Source: Cristatella mucedo
Lineage: Eukaryota > Bryozoa > Phylactolaemata > Cristatellidae
Assembly (NCBI GenBank): GCA_009760855.2
Contig: WPIO01000004.1
Coordinates: 10,781,501 to 10,845,500, forward strand
Direction of reading: 5' to 3'
Length of the DNA: 64,000 bases
Below are positions 1-13,100 of this stretch, piece after piece; positions within the stretch are counted from its first letter, which is position 1, and each line of letters opens with the position of its first letter. Under the pieces are notes generated by a model, which saw nothing but the letters and a program-made list of their open reading frames with translations, ran no database searches and was not told the DNA's origin. Position numbers and translations under genes: made by a program.

Positions 1-189
1 ACCTAAAGTGGTAAAATGTTGCAAACCACTGGGGATGGGTGCTTTGACTAAGCCATGCTCCGGCCAACACCAAAATACCAGCATTGCTGCCAGGCTGTAG
101 TTAAAGTCCACCCTCGACAGTTTGAAAGCTTTATTAAGAAGACTACTTCCAAAGCTAGCCATCACAATCAATCTCTGTTTTAAGATAAG

Positions 190-870
190 AGACTGTCTAC
201 CACGCTGACTTGATAACAATTTAACTAGCTCTCTGGTTCTGTCTAGGCTGGACTATTGTAATTAAGTTTTGGCTAGGCAAACAAAACAAGCCACTAAGCC
301 TCTTCAGCTGGTGGTAAATATGCCTGCAAGGCTAGTGCTAATCCTGGTTCAGCCACGTGACTTTTTTGCAGAAGGAGTTGTGATGGCGTTCGGCCGATCA
401 ACAGATACACAGCAAAATTCTTACTCCGACCCACAAGGCATGCCATAGCTTGGCTCCTTCAGACCTAGCTGTATTGCTACTTCACCAGTTTCAGCCCCAT
501 CATACCCTTTATAAGTCTACGTAATGTATGGCACAGGTCTTTTATGGACAATAAATAAGCTGTTCCAGCCCCCTGCTTATAAACCGTTGGCGACAGGAGT
601 GCTTACTCTGCAGGTCCTAGTCGGTGGAACTTACTTCCACAATTTGTATGCAACAACTACTTTCCTGCTGACGACTAAGGTACATCCTTTCCAGCCGCCC
701 TGAGCTGCTACTATCATGCTACCCACTTCCTTGACTGGCCGCATGAATTAGCTATGCTTCTCGCTTTCTCTTTGTTTTGTCAGATGAAGCGTGATGGCTA
801 CCGTTTGGGCTTTGAGTGCACCATACAAAACTCATGCATAACACTTAGTCCCTGAGGCTGTGGAATTACA
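190..870 (+). mobile_element. Decayed LINE 3' fragment (CR1/L2-like)
   Basis: A heavily mutated copy of the C-terminal part of a non-LTR retrotransposon ORF2. Recognisable pieces in broken frames are a CLGWTIV-like stretch near 245-265, HSLAPSDL near 455-470 and a WNLLPQF-like WNSLP equivalent near 620-640. The end (about 740-860) is homologous to 7340-7450 (+) and, inverted, to 16870-16980, so the three belong to one subfamily. It lies in the septin intron downstream of exon 3, antisense to the gene. Stop codons and frameshifts throughout show it is dead. Boundaries are approximate. Confidence 0.55.
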
Positions 871-953
871 GATGGAGATACATCTACTAAGAAACTGATA
901 TACCATAACATTTTTTTCAAGTTCAAGGTTACTAAAGTTGCATTAGGTCTCAC

Positions 954-2605
954 CGTAAGTATGGGCCTTTACTTTGACATCAGGTAGATGATGTGTTGAC
1001 GGCGTAGAATCCAAGTGAGTGTTAAACAATGTATCCATGAGTGTAGATTTGCCAAGACCCGTTTCGCCTAGAATGCCCAATCACATTAAGATATAGTCAA
1101 AGCAAGGTTTTCAATACTATCCATACAATACTTTCGTATGAAATAGCGCCGACAAATATTCCATCATATTAGTTTGCAGCTAAACAGCATTAACCATAAG
1201 CCTCACGTAAAATTCAGCAGACGATGCACTAAGCTCTGATGTATAATACAAAAAGAAAGAAGAAAAAGTGAGCTTATCTATCGACCTGCATGGACGGTCA
1301 TAGCAGGCACTTTTGGTCACTAGCATTGATGCCACATGTGGATGGACTGGCAAAAAGTGTCTGAAGCTGCTCTAGTTCTAAAATACCGTCATTAGGAATG
1401 CGAATACAACGTGGTCTCCATTAGGGGAACAAGCATGGATTATGGAGGAAGGGAATTCATTACCTACTACGCACGGCAGCCAATGACAGAAAATCACTGT
1501 AAGATGCATTTGAATAAACAGCAAACATACGATCAGAAGAGATGCAAGTTCGGCATCAAACGCTTTATGGTAAAAGTATAATTTTTAACAAGCTCCAATA
1601 AGTGCTGTTGGTCACATGGGTCTTTCTATATGTGAAACTGCTCTTAATACAGACAGAAACCATATCTGGGATAAAAGTAGTTTAATATTGGCACAAGGGC
1701 ACTTACAACGGCACAAGGAGTAATGCTATCGGGGCACTACAACACAACCCTCCCTGAGTTGGCCATAGTGAATTATTGTTCCGAGCTATCTTCGAAGCCT
1801 TTTCGTACACTTACAACTGTGCTGCCTTGAAGATACAGTCTGCAGCTACCTCCATGCATAAGGAAAAGCCACTTCACAGGATACACATGCAAAGCTCCAT
1901 AACTAGAGTTTAAAAGCAACAAGAGAATCAGTGTTACAAGAGATATCACAAAAGCAGCACAAATAGTCTCTGGAATTAACTAAGGCCATCTACTACGGCC
2001 ATCATCACCTCCCCATTTACCCCACGGCGAACCACGGCACAGCACGACGAGGTGCACAGTCTCTCGGACACAAGACCAAGCCTAGCCATCGTCAAGCAGG
2101 CCAGGCACTACAGTTCCTTATTCATGAGAATACCAACCGATAACCAAAAGGCTCGTGTGCCCACCTACCTATGCACAGTATGTTGAATGCAAAACCCTGT
2201 GCAATGGACTTGTTGACGAGTTGATCGGGCAGGCTGTCAAAACCGACATGGCCAGAGAGCTTCAGCTCACGAATGTCTCCCTGTCAACAAGCGGTTAATT
2301 CCAGCGGTCATGTTTCCTTCACAACACAGCAGCTGGCAAAGAAAAGTGGCGATATGCGACGGATGCAGAAATTTTCGTGAATGTTGACGAGACGCGGCAG
2401 ACATTACGAGAGGTGTGCCACACAGGTGTGCTCCTTCCCAATACAGCCGGGTACCAGTAAGCCTTTACAGTATGGAGTGTGGTTAAGCTGAATGCTGCCA
2501 CTGCTTGTCAACACACGTCCACCAAACATCAAAGAATGGTCATTTAACAGCGACAACAACAATAATAAGTCGCTTACCGTTCACTAAACTGGGAATTGCA
2601 TCCAT
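954..2605 (-). CDS. Septin (SEPT6/8/10/11 group, invertebrate Sep2/Sep5-like), 5' exons only
   Basis: A GTP-binding cytoskeletal protein that polymerises into septin filaments. The gene is partial: it runs off the left edge. Exons read on the minus strand: exon 1, 2605-2578 (MDAIPSLVN plus one base; tentative); exon 2, 2276-2169 (contains [18 protein letters not shown] and ends NILCI); exon 3, 1067-954 ([16 protein letters not shown], ends KVKAHTY). Across the exon 2/3 junction the P-loop GETGLGKST is restored, which is the G1 motif of septins. The donor after exon 2 is GTAGGT, the acceptor before exon 3 is CTAG, and the donor after exon 3 is GTGAG. The stretch before the P-loop matches the conserved septin polybasic/SHVGFDSLP region. 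Exon 1 has a good start context and a G|GTAAGC donor. It joins in phase only if exon 2 begins after GGGAG rather than after the CAG four bases upstream, so the first ten residues are less certain. The next exon (G3 motif) is not in the window. Confidence 0.85.
1068..2168 (-). other. Septin intron 2
   Basis: Intron between septin exons 2 and 3, bounded by GT and AG on the minus strand. I see no coding exon, tRNA or clear mobile element in it. It is moderately AT-rich and holds only short fortuitous reading frames. Confidence 0.6.
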
Positions 2606-3763
2606 CTTAACGCAATCAATTATTGTACACGGCAAGCACATGTTGAACACCGACCACACAACCCAGCGTAGCAGCGTGGCTCCAGAATGCTGGCTCATCA
2701 TTCTCCTTTAAAGCTCTTTTCGTCGGTTTCAAGGCCGGATAAATCACGACTAGAAAAGGGACTAATCGAAAGGCATAACCATATGGTCTTGAACCATGAC
2801 CAGTACCGCCCACAGCACGTTCGCTCTTACATTCTCCACCACTCCTTCCTGCCCTGGTGAACTTTCATTCTCATTCGGTGGCACGCCTCGACGGCTCTTC
2901 TATCTGCCGTTAGGGACCGTGAATCATTCATTGGCCTTTGTTGCAGTTCCGCTAAGCTATGCCTAATGCCGCGACTCGGGCACTGCCACATGCGGTGCGA
3001 ATTCCGCAGACCGCTACGCGATGCAGGCAATACGCGGGCACAGAAATCGGCTGGCCAGTCGCACAAACGGGGTAGCGCTCTTCGGATGCACAGGGCGTCG
3101 CGCACACTCATAACCGACTACATGCCCGATGCAAAACGCCACGGCAGTCGCACAATAGAGCCCATGGTCAGCTCGGCGGAGGCAAATATATTCATGAAGA
3201 GGCTACTAAAAAAGTTAGCGCGAAGGACACACTCGACAGGACTCGGTCGTTAGGCCGTCGAGGGGGCGTCGCGCTATGCGGAAGGACGAGGCGCACTGGC
3301 ATGAATCCAACGTCGCCTACGTCGCCCACTAGATGGTACTGTCGATACAACAAGCAAACTGAAACACAAAGCCGACAAGCTAAATACGTATTTCTTGCTC
3401 AAACTGATCAAAGACATGCTACTGAGCGTACCGCAATCTTAGCGACCTCCGCCTTGGCCATTGTAGAGTCCCGCTGAATGATCTAGGTTAACGGAAGCCG
3501 TAGAGGGTCACGATTGTAGTTATATGCGGATTGGGACGACATCTAAGAGTACATAATTCAAATTCATTTTTTTAAATTTGTAAATATAAATATTAATGTA
3601 ATATTAAACCATTGTGTGAGAAGCAAAGAAATGTCTGCGACGGAAATTCATTCCGAGCGTTTTATTATTCATCTAGCATCGCGGACTTCCGGAGGCGAGA
3701 CCGCACGGTGATCGCTGACTGGGGGATGCATCTGACCTTGACCTAAGTAAGGACCCAGTAAAA
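2606..3763. promoter_or_regulatory. Candidate bidirectional promoter between septin and IVD
   Basis: About 1.16 kb separates the tentative septin start (minus strand) from the IVD ATG (plus strand), with no intervening gene. Part of it (about 2830-3320) is GC- and CpG-richer than the flanks, as expected of a shared CpG-type promoter, while 3540-3620 is AT-rich. No TATA box is placed convincingly relative to either start. Transcription starts cannot be fixed from sequence alone, and untranslated exons of either gene could lie here. Confidence 0.4.
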
Positions 3764-4109
3764 ATGGCGTTGCTACGTGGTGGCGTGTGCTCAGCTGGAT
3801 TTGCTGTGTCCCGAGTCTCTTCGGGGAGTTTGATCGCAGCACGGGCTGCCTCCACGTATCCTATAAACGATGAACTTTTTGGGCTGACGCCTGAACAATC
3901 TCATGTAAGGCCTGTTGGTGTGAACCCTAATGCTCATCGGTGCATAGTTCTCCGACTGTGCTCTCTCTCTCTCACACTCTCGATGTTTGAATCCTCGTAT
4001 GCGACTAGTGATACTAAGGAGAAAAACGCATAGCGATATTTGGGACGAAGCGCTGTGTTCGCACGCTCGCATGCGTGTATTTGTGTTTGTGTTTTTGGCT
4101 GTGAGCTGT

Positions 4110-4153
<44 letters not shown>

Positions 4154-7100
4154 GGTGCGTGCGTGCGTGCGCGCGCGCGAGTGTGCGCTCGTGAGCGTGC
4201 GTATGCGTATGGGTGTGTGTGTGTGTCACAAAGAAAGAGGGAGGAGCAAGGAATGTCTTTTTGTGAGCCTAAAGAGCTTGGGCCATTTACGTATTCACTC
4301 GTCGCCGCCTAGCATGACGGTGGCTGCAGGTAGCCATTAGACAATATGATCGTAGCGTGTATCCGTGGTTGCCGATCCATAGCGTCAACATGATTTTTGC
4401 CCATCTGACCTGTTCGAAGCTGTGTCCAGATTGGCCAGTCGTCTGCTTCCGTTGTTGTGCTTAGTTTGGAAGAGGAAGACCTGTGAAATTTCTCGGGCGT
4501 GTTGACTTAGGAGCGAAAGCCCGTAAGATGACATGGTCTTCAACTCCGTGTGAGATTTATAACTGCTGGATTTGGTCGGCGTTTACGTGTTGCTGTCTCT
4601 GCTCCAGACTATAGCGCTGCCCATCTCATTTTTTAGAGGTTTCACTAGGTCCGCAATTATCCTGCTTCCTTTGAGCAATTCACTGATTATTTTTTTGCAG
4701 GGATACTTGAATATTTTTGTTAGGGTGACCAACGGTCTTTCACCAGATTGGTGGCTGCTAAGTAGTGTGAGCTAGCTCAAGTTCATGGAGTGCGGCCTTA
4801 ATATGGTATTTCTTGCTTGGAGGCAAAAGTTGAGAAATTCTGTATTACTTGCACCACAATTGATGGCTGTTGGGTTCCAAGGACTTGATATAATAATAAT
4901 AATAATAATGCACTTGATAAAGTGCCCACAGATAACTCTATCTTTTTTTAGGTGCTTTACATTTGCTGCAAAGGGAAACGTGATTAAATGGTGAGTAATA
5001 TCGTGCTTGATAAACAACATGAATAACATGGTTACGGGTGACATGCACAGGGTCAGCGTGCAAGTATGGTTAGTGGCAGCATGCACAGTGTCAGCACACA
5101 TAAGCACATAAAGGACGAATCACAGGGACCCACTAAATGCTGTCCTAAATAGTTGTGTTTTTAGGTTCCTTTTAAATGTGGTCAGGTCAGGGGATGTTCT
5201 GACGCAGGTCGGGAGGGAGTTCCAGGCTTTGGGAGCATACGAACTAAATGCACGGTCTCCAAAGGATTTAAGGTTTGTACGAGGTATTTCTAGACTGTTG
5301 GATTCCGAAAAGTGGGTGGTACGATGCTTGGCCTGATGGGGTAGTAGATCTGTGAGATAGGCTGGAGCCAAAGAATGAAGGGACCCAAAAGTGAGCGAAA
5401 AAACCTTGAAGTCGATCCGTTGCTTGACTGAGAGCCAGTGCAGGTCAGCGAGAAGTGGTGTGATATGGCAATTGTGATGCTCACGACAGACAAGCCTAGC
5501 TGCCGAGTTTTGCACCAGCTGTAATCGCCTGATTGCACGTGCCGGTAGGCCAGCAAGCAGTGAGTTACCGAAGTCAAGACGGGATGTCACAAATGCATGG
5601 ACTAACTTAGACATGGTAACCTTATCTAAACAAGCCCGAATTTTAGCAATGTTATGTAGCTGAAAGTAGGCAGATTTGATTGTGGAGCTGATGTGTTGGC
5701 CTCTGGATCATCCACTCCAAAATTATATTTATTAAAGCTTAGTTTTGTTTACAAAGTTTTTTCATTGACTGATATAAGGCACTGTCACAGGATGAATAGG
5801 TTGAGGTAGATCCTTTGCTGCATTCTTATTATGATAACTGTTGCTGAAAAGATTGGGTGTTCAGATTGTGGCTAACTCCTCGAATTGTTCTGTTGTCAAG
5901 TCTAGAACAGCCACCAATTAGTTACAATGAATATTCTGCTCCTGCTGTGAAGGGCAGCTTGGTACCTTATGCATAACAGCTGTTTCATTAAAAATCTTAA
6001 TGGTGTTGAAAACTTCGTGTAGACACTATGTTCTCTGTGTGTTAGTGTAGCACAGGCATGACGATAGACCTAACTTATTACAATGGAACATAAATAAATA
6101 AATAATAAACAAATATTCAATTGTATAGCCCCCTAAGAGAACTTAATGTCGATTCAGGCGAGTCAGATATGCCACGGGGCTCGAGCCCATGACCTTGGCC
6201 AAACCTTGATCGGGGCGAGCACCTTAACCACTGGGCCAAACCATCGCGGCACATTATCGTCATGAAAGTAGTGCTAGGGAATGCCTTAATTTGTTATATA
6301 GTCCCTTACGGGTCAGTTTATTGTGAATCTTCTAAATCCATGTTAAATGCTTGCCGTGTCCAAAGCCATATAATCATGTGAATTATAAGTTCAGGATCAC
6401 TCCTTGGGCTATTTCAGGGCCTCCTAGGTAAGATCGTCCTAGCCTGCGGATTGTAATAATAATAATAATAATAATAATGCACTTGATAAAGCACCCTCAG
6501 AGAACTCAATCTCTTTCTAGGCGCTTTACATTTGCTGCAAAGGGAAACGCGATTGAATTGTGAGTAATAACATGCTTGATGAACAAGCAACATAAATAAC
6601 ATGGTTAGGGGTGACATGCACAGGGTCAGCACGCATAAGCACATGAAGGACGAATCACAGGGACCCACTAAATGCTGTCCTAAATAAGTGTTTTTAAGTT
6701 CTTTTTAAATGTGGTCAAGTCAGGGGATTCTGACGCAAGTCGGGGGGGGGGGAGTTCCAGTTGTACCATATTTAAGCTCCTGACGCCATGCTGTATCTCT
6801 CAGTTCCCCCCACAACTGATGTAGCCAGCAATGCGTGGAGTCATGCTTGGTAACCATTAAGGTTTGAATATCGGCCAACCACCTGAAGCTCAACGTGAGG
6901 AAAGCAGACCTTCTGTTGATTGGCAGATAACTCCTGTCTAGCCTTCCACACTTTGGTATCGGGATAGGTATACTTCGGCTCAGGCTTCAGATTGTGCTTG
7001 CAATCTTGGTGTCATCTTCGCTAGTGAGCTCAGTGTTCAGGCCTTTATATGGTCATGGTTAGGGCTGCGAATCTACAGTTACCCAACAGTGGTTCCAATT

Positions 7101-10100
7101 ACCTAGCATTGCCTGATACGAGATTGGCTAAAGTACTTTGCAATGGAGCAGCTGGTTCATGCCCTAGTGTGACTTGCAGGCTGGACAGCGATGTAAAATA
7201 CTGCTCTATTTTATGGCATTGAAGGCAGGGAGGACGGTGCCCTTTTTGCATATATGACCTAAATGGACGTAGTCAATAAAAGAGAGCTTAGATCCGTCGA
7301 AATGGGTTACTTCACTACCTCAACTGCCCTCATGCGGCAGCTGTGCTGCTCACTTTCTCTTTGTTGCATGAGATCAGTTGGCTACCGAATGCGTACCGAG
7401 AGCCACTTGAGTTTTGAGTGCACTATAGAACACTCGTTCGTAGCACCCATATAGTCTGTGTCGCTTTGTGGAATTTCGGAAGAGATGCATTACATTACAT
7501 TACCCGAGCAGTCACTGTCTGTGGACTCGCTTTGCTGAGTCGTAGCTGACATCGCTGCATCGTCTTGCCGGATGACGGAAGGATGCCATCTTGCCACATG
7601 ACGAGCGGAAGAACGGACTTTCTCATTTTAATTAGTAGAGATTAGTTGGTATGGCTCTCCCCTCCCCCTCTGTGTCAGAGGTCGCGAGTTTAACCCCAGA
7701 TGGGACACATTCGGGGCATTCAGCACTATAAGAAATCTGGCTGACGAGTGACTGCATCCGAGAATTAAGTGCTCTTTGGCCTTGTCAGCTTCGTTCAAGC
7801 TTGTCATTTGTAATATGTTTTGCCAGTTTACACTGGCTTGCTTTTTGGTGTATTAAAATACCTGAGTTTGTCAGTTTTCTGGGCAACAAAGGCAGTATGC
7901 CGTAATGCGGGTAAAGTGCTCTCTCTGGGTCTTTATACAAGTCAGTGCTCATTTGTTTGCCCATATGCCGTATATAGTTGATAGTTTCTGAGAATAGTAT
8001 GCGTGAAAGCCCGGCTCCAGGTATAGTGTGACTAGATGCCATCGCCATTGCAAGCTAAATCTTACTGAGCTACCAGACAGCGCCGGTCTGAACTCACGGA
8101 TTTCCACGGCTGCCATTGGCTCTTCACCGGATATTTTTACCCTGTAGTCTTAGTTGTTCAGCAGGCTAGTGAACAATTTCTTCAGTGAATCTTAAGCTCT
8201 TTGGTTGCTTCGGTGTCTGCTGAGACAGAGCAGAAATGCTGCCCTGGTTTGACCCTGGGGTAATATGCTCGTCGTGGGCTCAAGCCCTACGGCATATGTG
8301 TAGTGCCTGGATAGAGATTCCATTCTCTTAGGGTGCAATACAAATGTGAATTGTTGATGAGCAGCACAAAACTGGGTGCAGCTGCTGTGGTACCCTCCAC
8401 CAGTGCCCAGTCAATGTTCTCAGTACAATGATGGATATGTTATGCACTATGTAAATAAAATGCAGGATAAACCGAATGTAGCAGCTGTAGTTTCTCATAG
8501 ACACTTTCAATTCGAGTCTTTTCAGGTCAGCTGCAGGGGATTCGGCTTTAGTGTCCCTGCCGACTTACTCTAACTCAAGGATACCGAATGGCAATACTAT
8601 CTCTGGTCATGGTTGCTAAAGAATCCCAAGCCCAAAACGAACAGCACTGTCGAGTCACAGAGGCTGTATGTGCAGCTTTGAACCTAATCAGTATGTTGCC
8701 TATTCCTGCAACTAGTGGCTGGGGGCGGAGGTTGTCATAGATACTACTATAATTGCCCCTCCGTGTACTCGTAGCTAACCTCCCTGAAAGCATACAAAAT
8801 CCACCGATGGGAGGGTATGCTTACTGAACGGTTCGACAGAATCTATTTTTCTTTATTAAGGGTAAGGTGCACTCACTTGACGTTCTGATTCGTGGCCGCG
8901 AGTCCTGTAGCATGCAATTTGTATTGCCGACTGCAAGCAGAGTGATAGCTATATAAATGAGGCTGTTGAATCAGCTGGCCTTTACCCTTTAACTTTGTGG
9001 CAGTTACAGCAGGGTGGCCAGGCAAGCTGCCTTCGAGGTAGCTACAGGGCAGCCTGGCCGGCAGCTGCCGCTGTTGCCGCTCGGCACTCCGATCGGCTGC
9101 GTCAGAGGCTCGGCCAGTCTCGTGCAAGGCTCTTCCTGGGCAGCCGTTGGCCGGGATCACGTCTTACTGCCTGCCCACGTTGGCCTCAGCTAGAAGGGAA
9201 CTTCCAAGCAGCTTCGAGCTGACACAATCGTGTCTATTTTGCCCACCGGCAAAGTTGCGGCTGCCCGGTGAAAGCTTTCGGCTTGCTGCAGACTGGGCAG
9301 TGACCGTGGCCCGAGATGTCGCCAAGTCGGCAGGGGACCGTGGCTGTCAATACTGTTCTGCTGGTTCCAGCTGCTGCCATTCTGCCTCAGCTGCTACAAA
9401 GCCACAATTGCACGTGCTCCTGTCGTTCGTTGGTCTTCTTAACTGCCGGCCGTCGGCCCCTGGTATTTTTTCCCCCAGACCTCTCTCAGCAAATGCACAG
9501 GTCTGCTTGCTTATCAACGTGCTTCTGCTTGCTATGAAGCCTCAGCGCCCCCTCCGGGTTCTCTATACCTCGTCCTTTGAGCAAACTCTGCTTGGAGCTG
9601 ACAGGCTGTGTGTACTACTTACGTAATTTCGACCGGCAATGCAGCATAGAAGCGGAGGCAGTCAGGTGTCCGGGCAAGCCGGCGAAGCAGGAATCATTTT
9701 AATTAGCGCTCACTGTGTTTCCCTCCACCGGTCGTCGTTGCTTGCTTGCATTGTGCGCTCTACAGTTCCCCGTGCAGCTAGCATTTCCAGGTCGTGAATT
9801 AGAGCAGCTGCCATAAACGATTCGTTTTCAGTTATGGACTTGTTTCTGTTTGTTTTTTTCTAGCACTTATTTCAAGCACTTACTGCTTATATTTAGGTAC
9901 TGTAAGTGCTGTTCTCAACCATAGCAAATAGGCTATCATTTCAAAGGACTGTCCACCTCAGTTCCTCGCGTGTGTTTTACCGAATTAACGTTCGTTGACT
10001 CTTGACTGAGTCTAGCATTCGTTTTGGCATCACTTTGGGGTGAGCAAAGCTTGCCGAGGATATTGCGACTCATTTGCTGTCGTGCCCTTTAGACTTTTCT

Positions 10101-13100
10101 CCAACCGTGTTCAGTTGCTGATTACATGCTTTCTATGCATCGTGCTTACGTTGCTTATGGAAATCTATAGTCTGTAAATGTGATTCCGATTTGTTATTTC
10201 CACTGATTCTGACTCACTTGATTGCACGCACTTGCTGTAAGTACTGTGTTGGTCTCAGAATTGTGTGCAATAACACTATCTGCCACAACTTTGTGTTCTT
10301 GGGTGGTTACTTTGGTGATTACTTTGATTTCCCAGTTGCTTGTGCCCCAAAGGTGTAAAAAGTGATCAGTGTACCCTCTACAAGCTTGGCTTTTGTGACC
10401 AGAACAGTGATAAATTTAGAACTTTACCTATTTCCAATAACAAACAGAAAAGTTGGTATCTTTCAGCTCACATTATTCAGAAAAAATGAATCCAAATTAA
10501 CACGTATTTATACAAAATGTGACTGCATACGATTTAGAAGTGAGTAGTTTTTTGAGGTTAACAATTGTAATGTCAATCGTTTTCATGAATCAGCATGAAA
10601 ATGTAGTCTCCTATCAAATTTTGCCTGTTTTGTCCTTGGTGCTGTGTTCTAAGTGTAGTAGATCCTAGTGGAAGCACTCATCTTGCTCCTCCGAGTAAGC
10701 CCTCACGTTGTACTTGAATTTATTAAGATGAGCATCAAGGATATGGACTTGGAAGGATAGCATGAAGCACATTGTGCCTTGGCTCTTCACCGTTGCCTAC
10801 CAGCTCTCCACGGTTTCCTGCCTTGTGATTGCCCAAGAAACCCCAAATTCCCAAGCTGCTGCTTCTTGGGCAATTCATTGCACTCCCTGGTCGTTTGTAT
10901 CCGCGATCCCGCATAGCCATCGGCTTTGATCTTTGCATCCGACATCTTAGGGAAGAAGTTTCCAAGGTACCCAAAGAATGCCGACTTTATTTCAGCTCCA
11001 CAGTCAAATCTGCCTACTTTCAGCTACATAGCATTGCTAAAATTCGGGCTTGTTTAGATAAGGATACCACGTCTAAGTTGGTCCATGCATTCGTGACATC
11101 CCGTCTCGACTTCTGCAACTCACTGTTTACTGGCCTACCGGCACGTGCGATCAGGCGATTGCAGCTGGTGCAAAACTCTGCAGCTAGGCTTGTCTGTCGT
11201 GAGCGTCACAGTTGCCACATCACACCACTTCTCGCCGACCTGCACTGGCTCCCAGTCAAGCAACGGATTGACTTCAAGGTTTTGTCGCTCACTTTTAGGT
11301 CACTTCATTCTTTGGCTCCAACATATCTCTCAGATCTACTCCCCCACCAGGCCAAGCATCGTACCACTCGCTTTTCGGAATCCGACAGTCTACCAATACC
11401 TCGTACAAACCTCAAATCCTTTGGAGACAGTGCATTTAGTTCGTATGCTCCCAAAGCCTGGAACTCCCTCCCGACTTGCGTCAGAACATCCCCTGACTTG
11501 ACCACATTTAAAAAGAACTTAAAAACACATCTATTTAGGACAGAATTTAGTGGGTCCCTTTGATTTGTCCTTCATTTGCTTATGGGTGCTGACACTGTGC
11601 ATTCTGCCATTAACCACATCTGCATGCTGACCCTGTGCATGTCGCACCTGACCATGTTATTCATGTTGTTTGTTTATCAAGCATGATATTACTCACCATT
11701 CAATTGCATTTCCCGTTGCATCAAATGTAAAGCGCTTAGAAAGAGATTGAGTTCTCTGAGGACGCTTCATCAAGTGCATTATTATTATTATTATTATTAT
11801 TATTATCTCTAGAGCTGTGAAAATTGTTTCACAAGTTCCAATATGATATGCAGTTGTGGCAGTATCAATCCCCCCCCCCCCAGTATCTCCCACTTGTCAT
11901 TGGTGCTGGCCTACCGGCATGTGCAATCAGACGCTTACAGTGCAATCAGACGCTTACAGCTGGTGCAAAACTCTGCAGCTAGGCTTGTCTGTCATAAAGC
12001 GCCTAGAAAGAGATTGAGTTGTCTGAGGGTGCTTATCAAGTGCATTATTAGTATTATTATTACGATTATTATTGCTGCCCCACAGAGCACTGGTTCGCTG
12101 TGGCCAGTCTTGCCTGTGCTGTGTGCATGGCAGTCCCTGCTGTCCCAAAGGGATGATAATAGCAGGATCACGTGATAAATTTGTATCGGAGACCCATCAG
12201 GATGCTCCTATTTGTGGAGTCTCGATGGCCTCCCAACCGAACTCGTCATACCTCTAGGCGTCCAGCAAGGTCAAGGATGTTGTTCCAAGTCTCCTCGAGG
12301 CACACAGAGTGAGCCAGAGGAAGAGACAACTCTCCCATTCATTAGGACGGAGCTCGACTTGAAGGCTCCTGTGTGACCTGTCAATGAAAAGATGCCGCTC
12401 ATTCTGGTAACAGGCGATTGCCATTGCCTCGAACAGACAGTTCACGTTGTGGCAGGAGCAGAGCCTATCTTGGCGGGTGATGATGCTGATGAAAGCTAGG
12501 AGCTAGCTTCTAAGCTAGCTTCTTTCGATCTGCGACTTGCACACATCCATTCAGCATTCAGCCTGCAGCCTAGATGTCAAAAAGCTTGGCATATGAAATG
12601 CTGAGAGACCATGATGCCTGGTCAAGTCGTTGAAGTCTTTTTAGTTGTGTAAATATGGGCTTCTCTCTTCAGCTTCAGCTGCAAAATTGTCATCCGGCCT
12701 ACAGTGTAGACGGCTCACTCTCAGACTTGCTTCTCTCCTGCGAACACGATCGGTCTCCCTTCGGAGAAGTGAGTTCAGAGGGGCTTGGGGCAGTGTGACA
12801 CCGGGAGCGACGGAAGAAGAAAGGTCTGGATATGTGATAGCACGTGTAGCGAGCCTGTCCTGCCCCAGTCTGGCACTTGGAAGGGTCCGTAGCATCTCCA
12901 TGAAGCAGAGGAGTTGCGTGAGTGGTCAGTAGGTTCTCACTAAAGTCAAAGTCTTAAGGATAGCAAACTCGATGGCTCATTTTTCTTCTCTGTAACACCT
13001 TACAAAAAAAACGAAGTAATATTTTAATAATGAATTAATAAAATTATCTCTCATGATTAATTAATTTCACTCGAAGCTAATAATGTATGTGTTTTTGTAG

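Noticed and set aside
9147-9626. 159-codon plus-strand frame in IVD intron 1
   Set aside because: The translation shows no domain, and the GC-richer CAG/CTG composition explains the length.
10829-10979. N-terminal 50 codons of the open frame at the 11-kb LINE
   Set aside because: They precede the LINE boundary and do not match ORF2; a chance extension.
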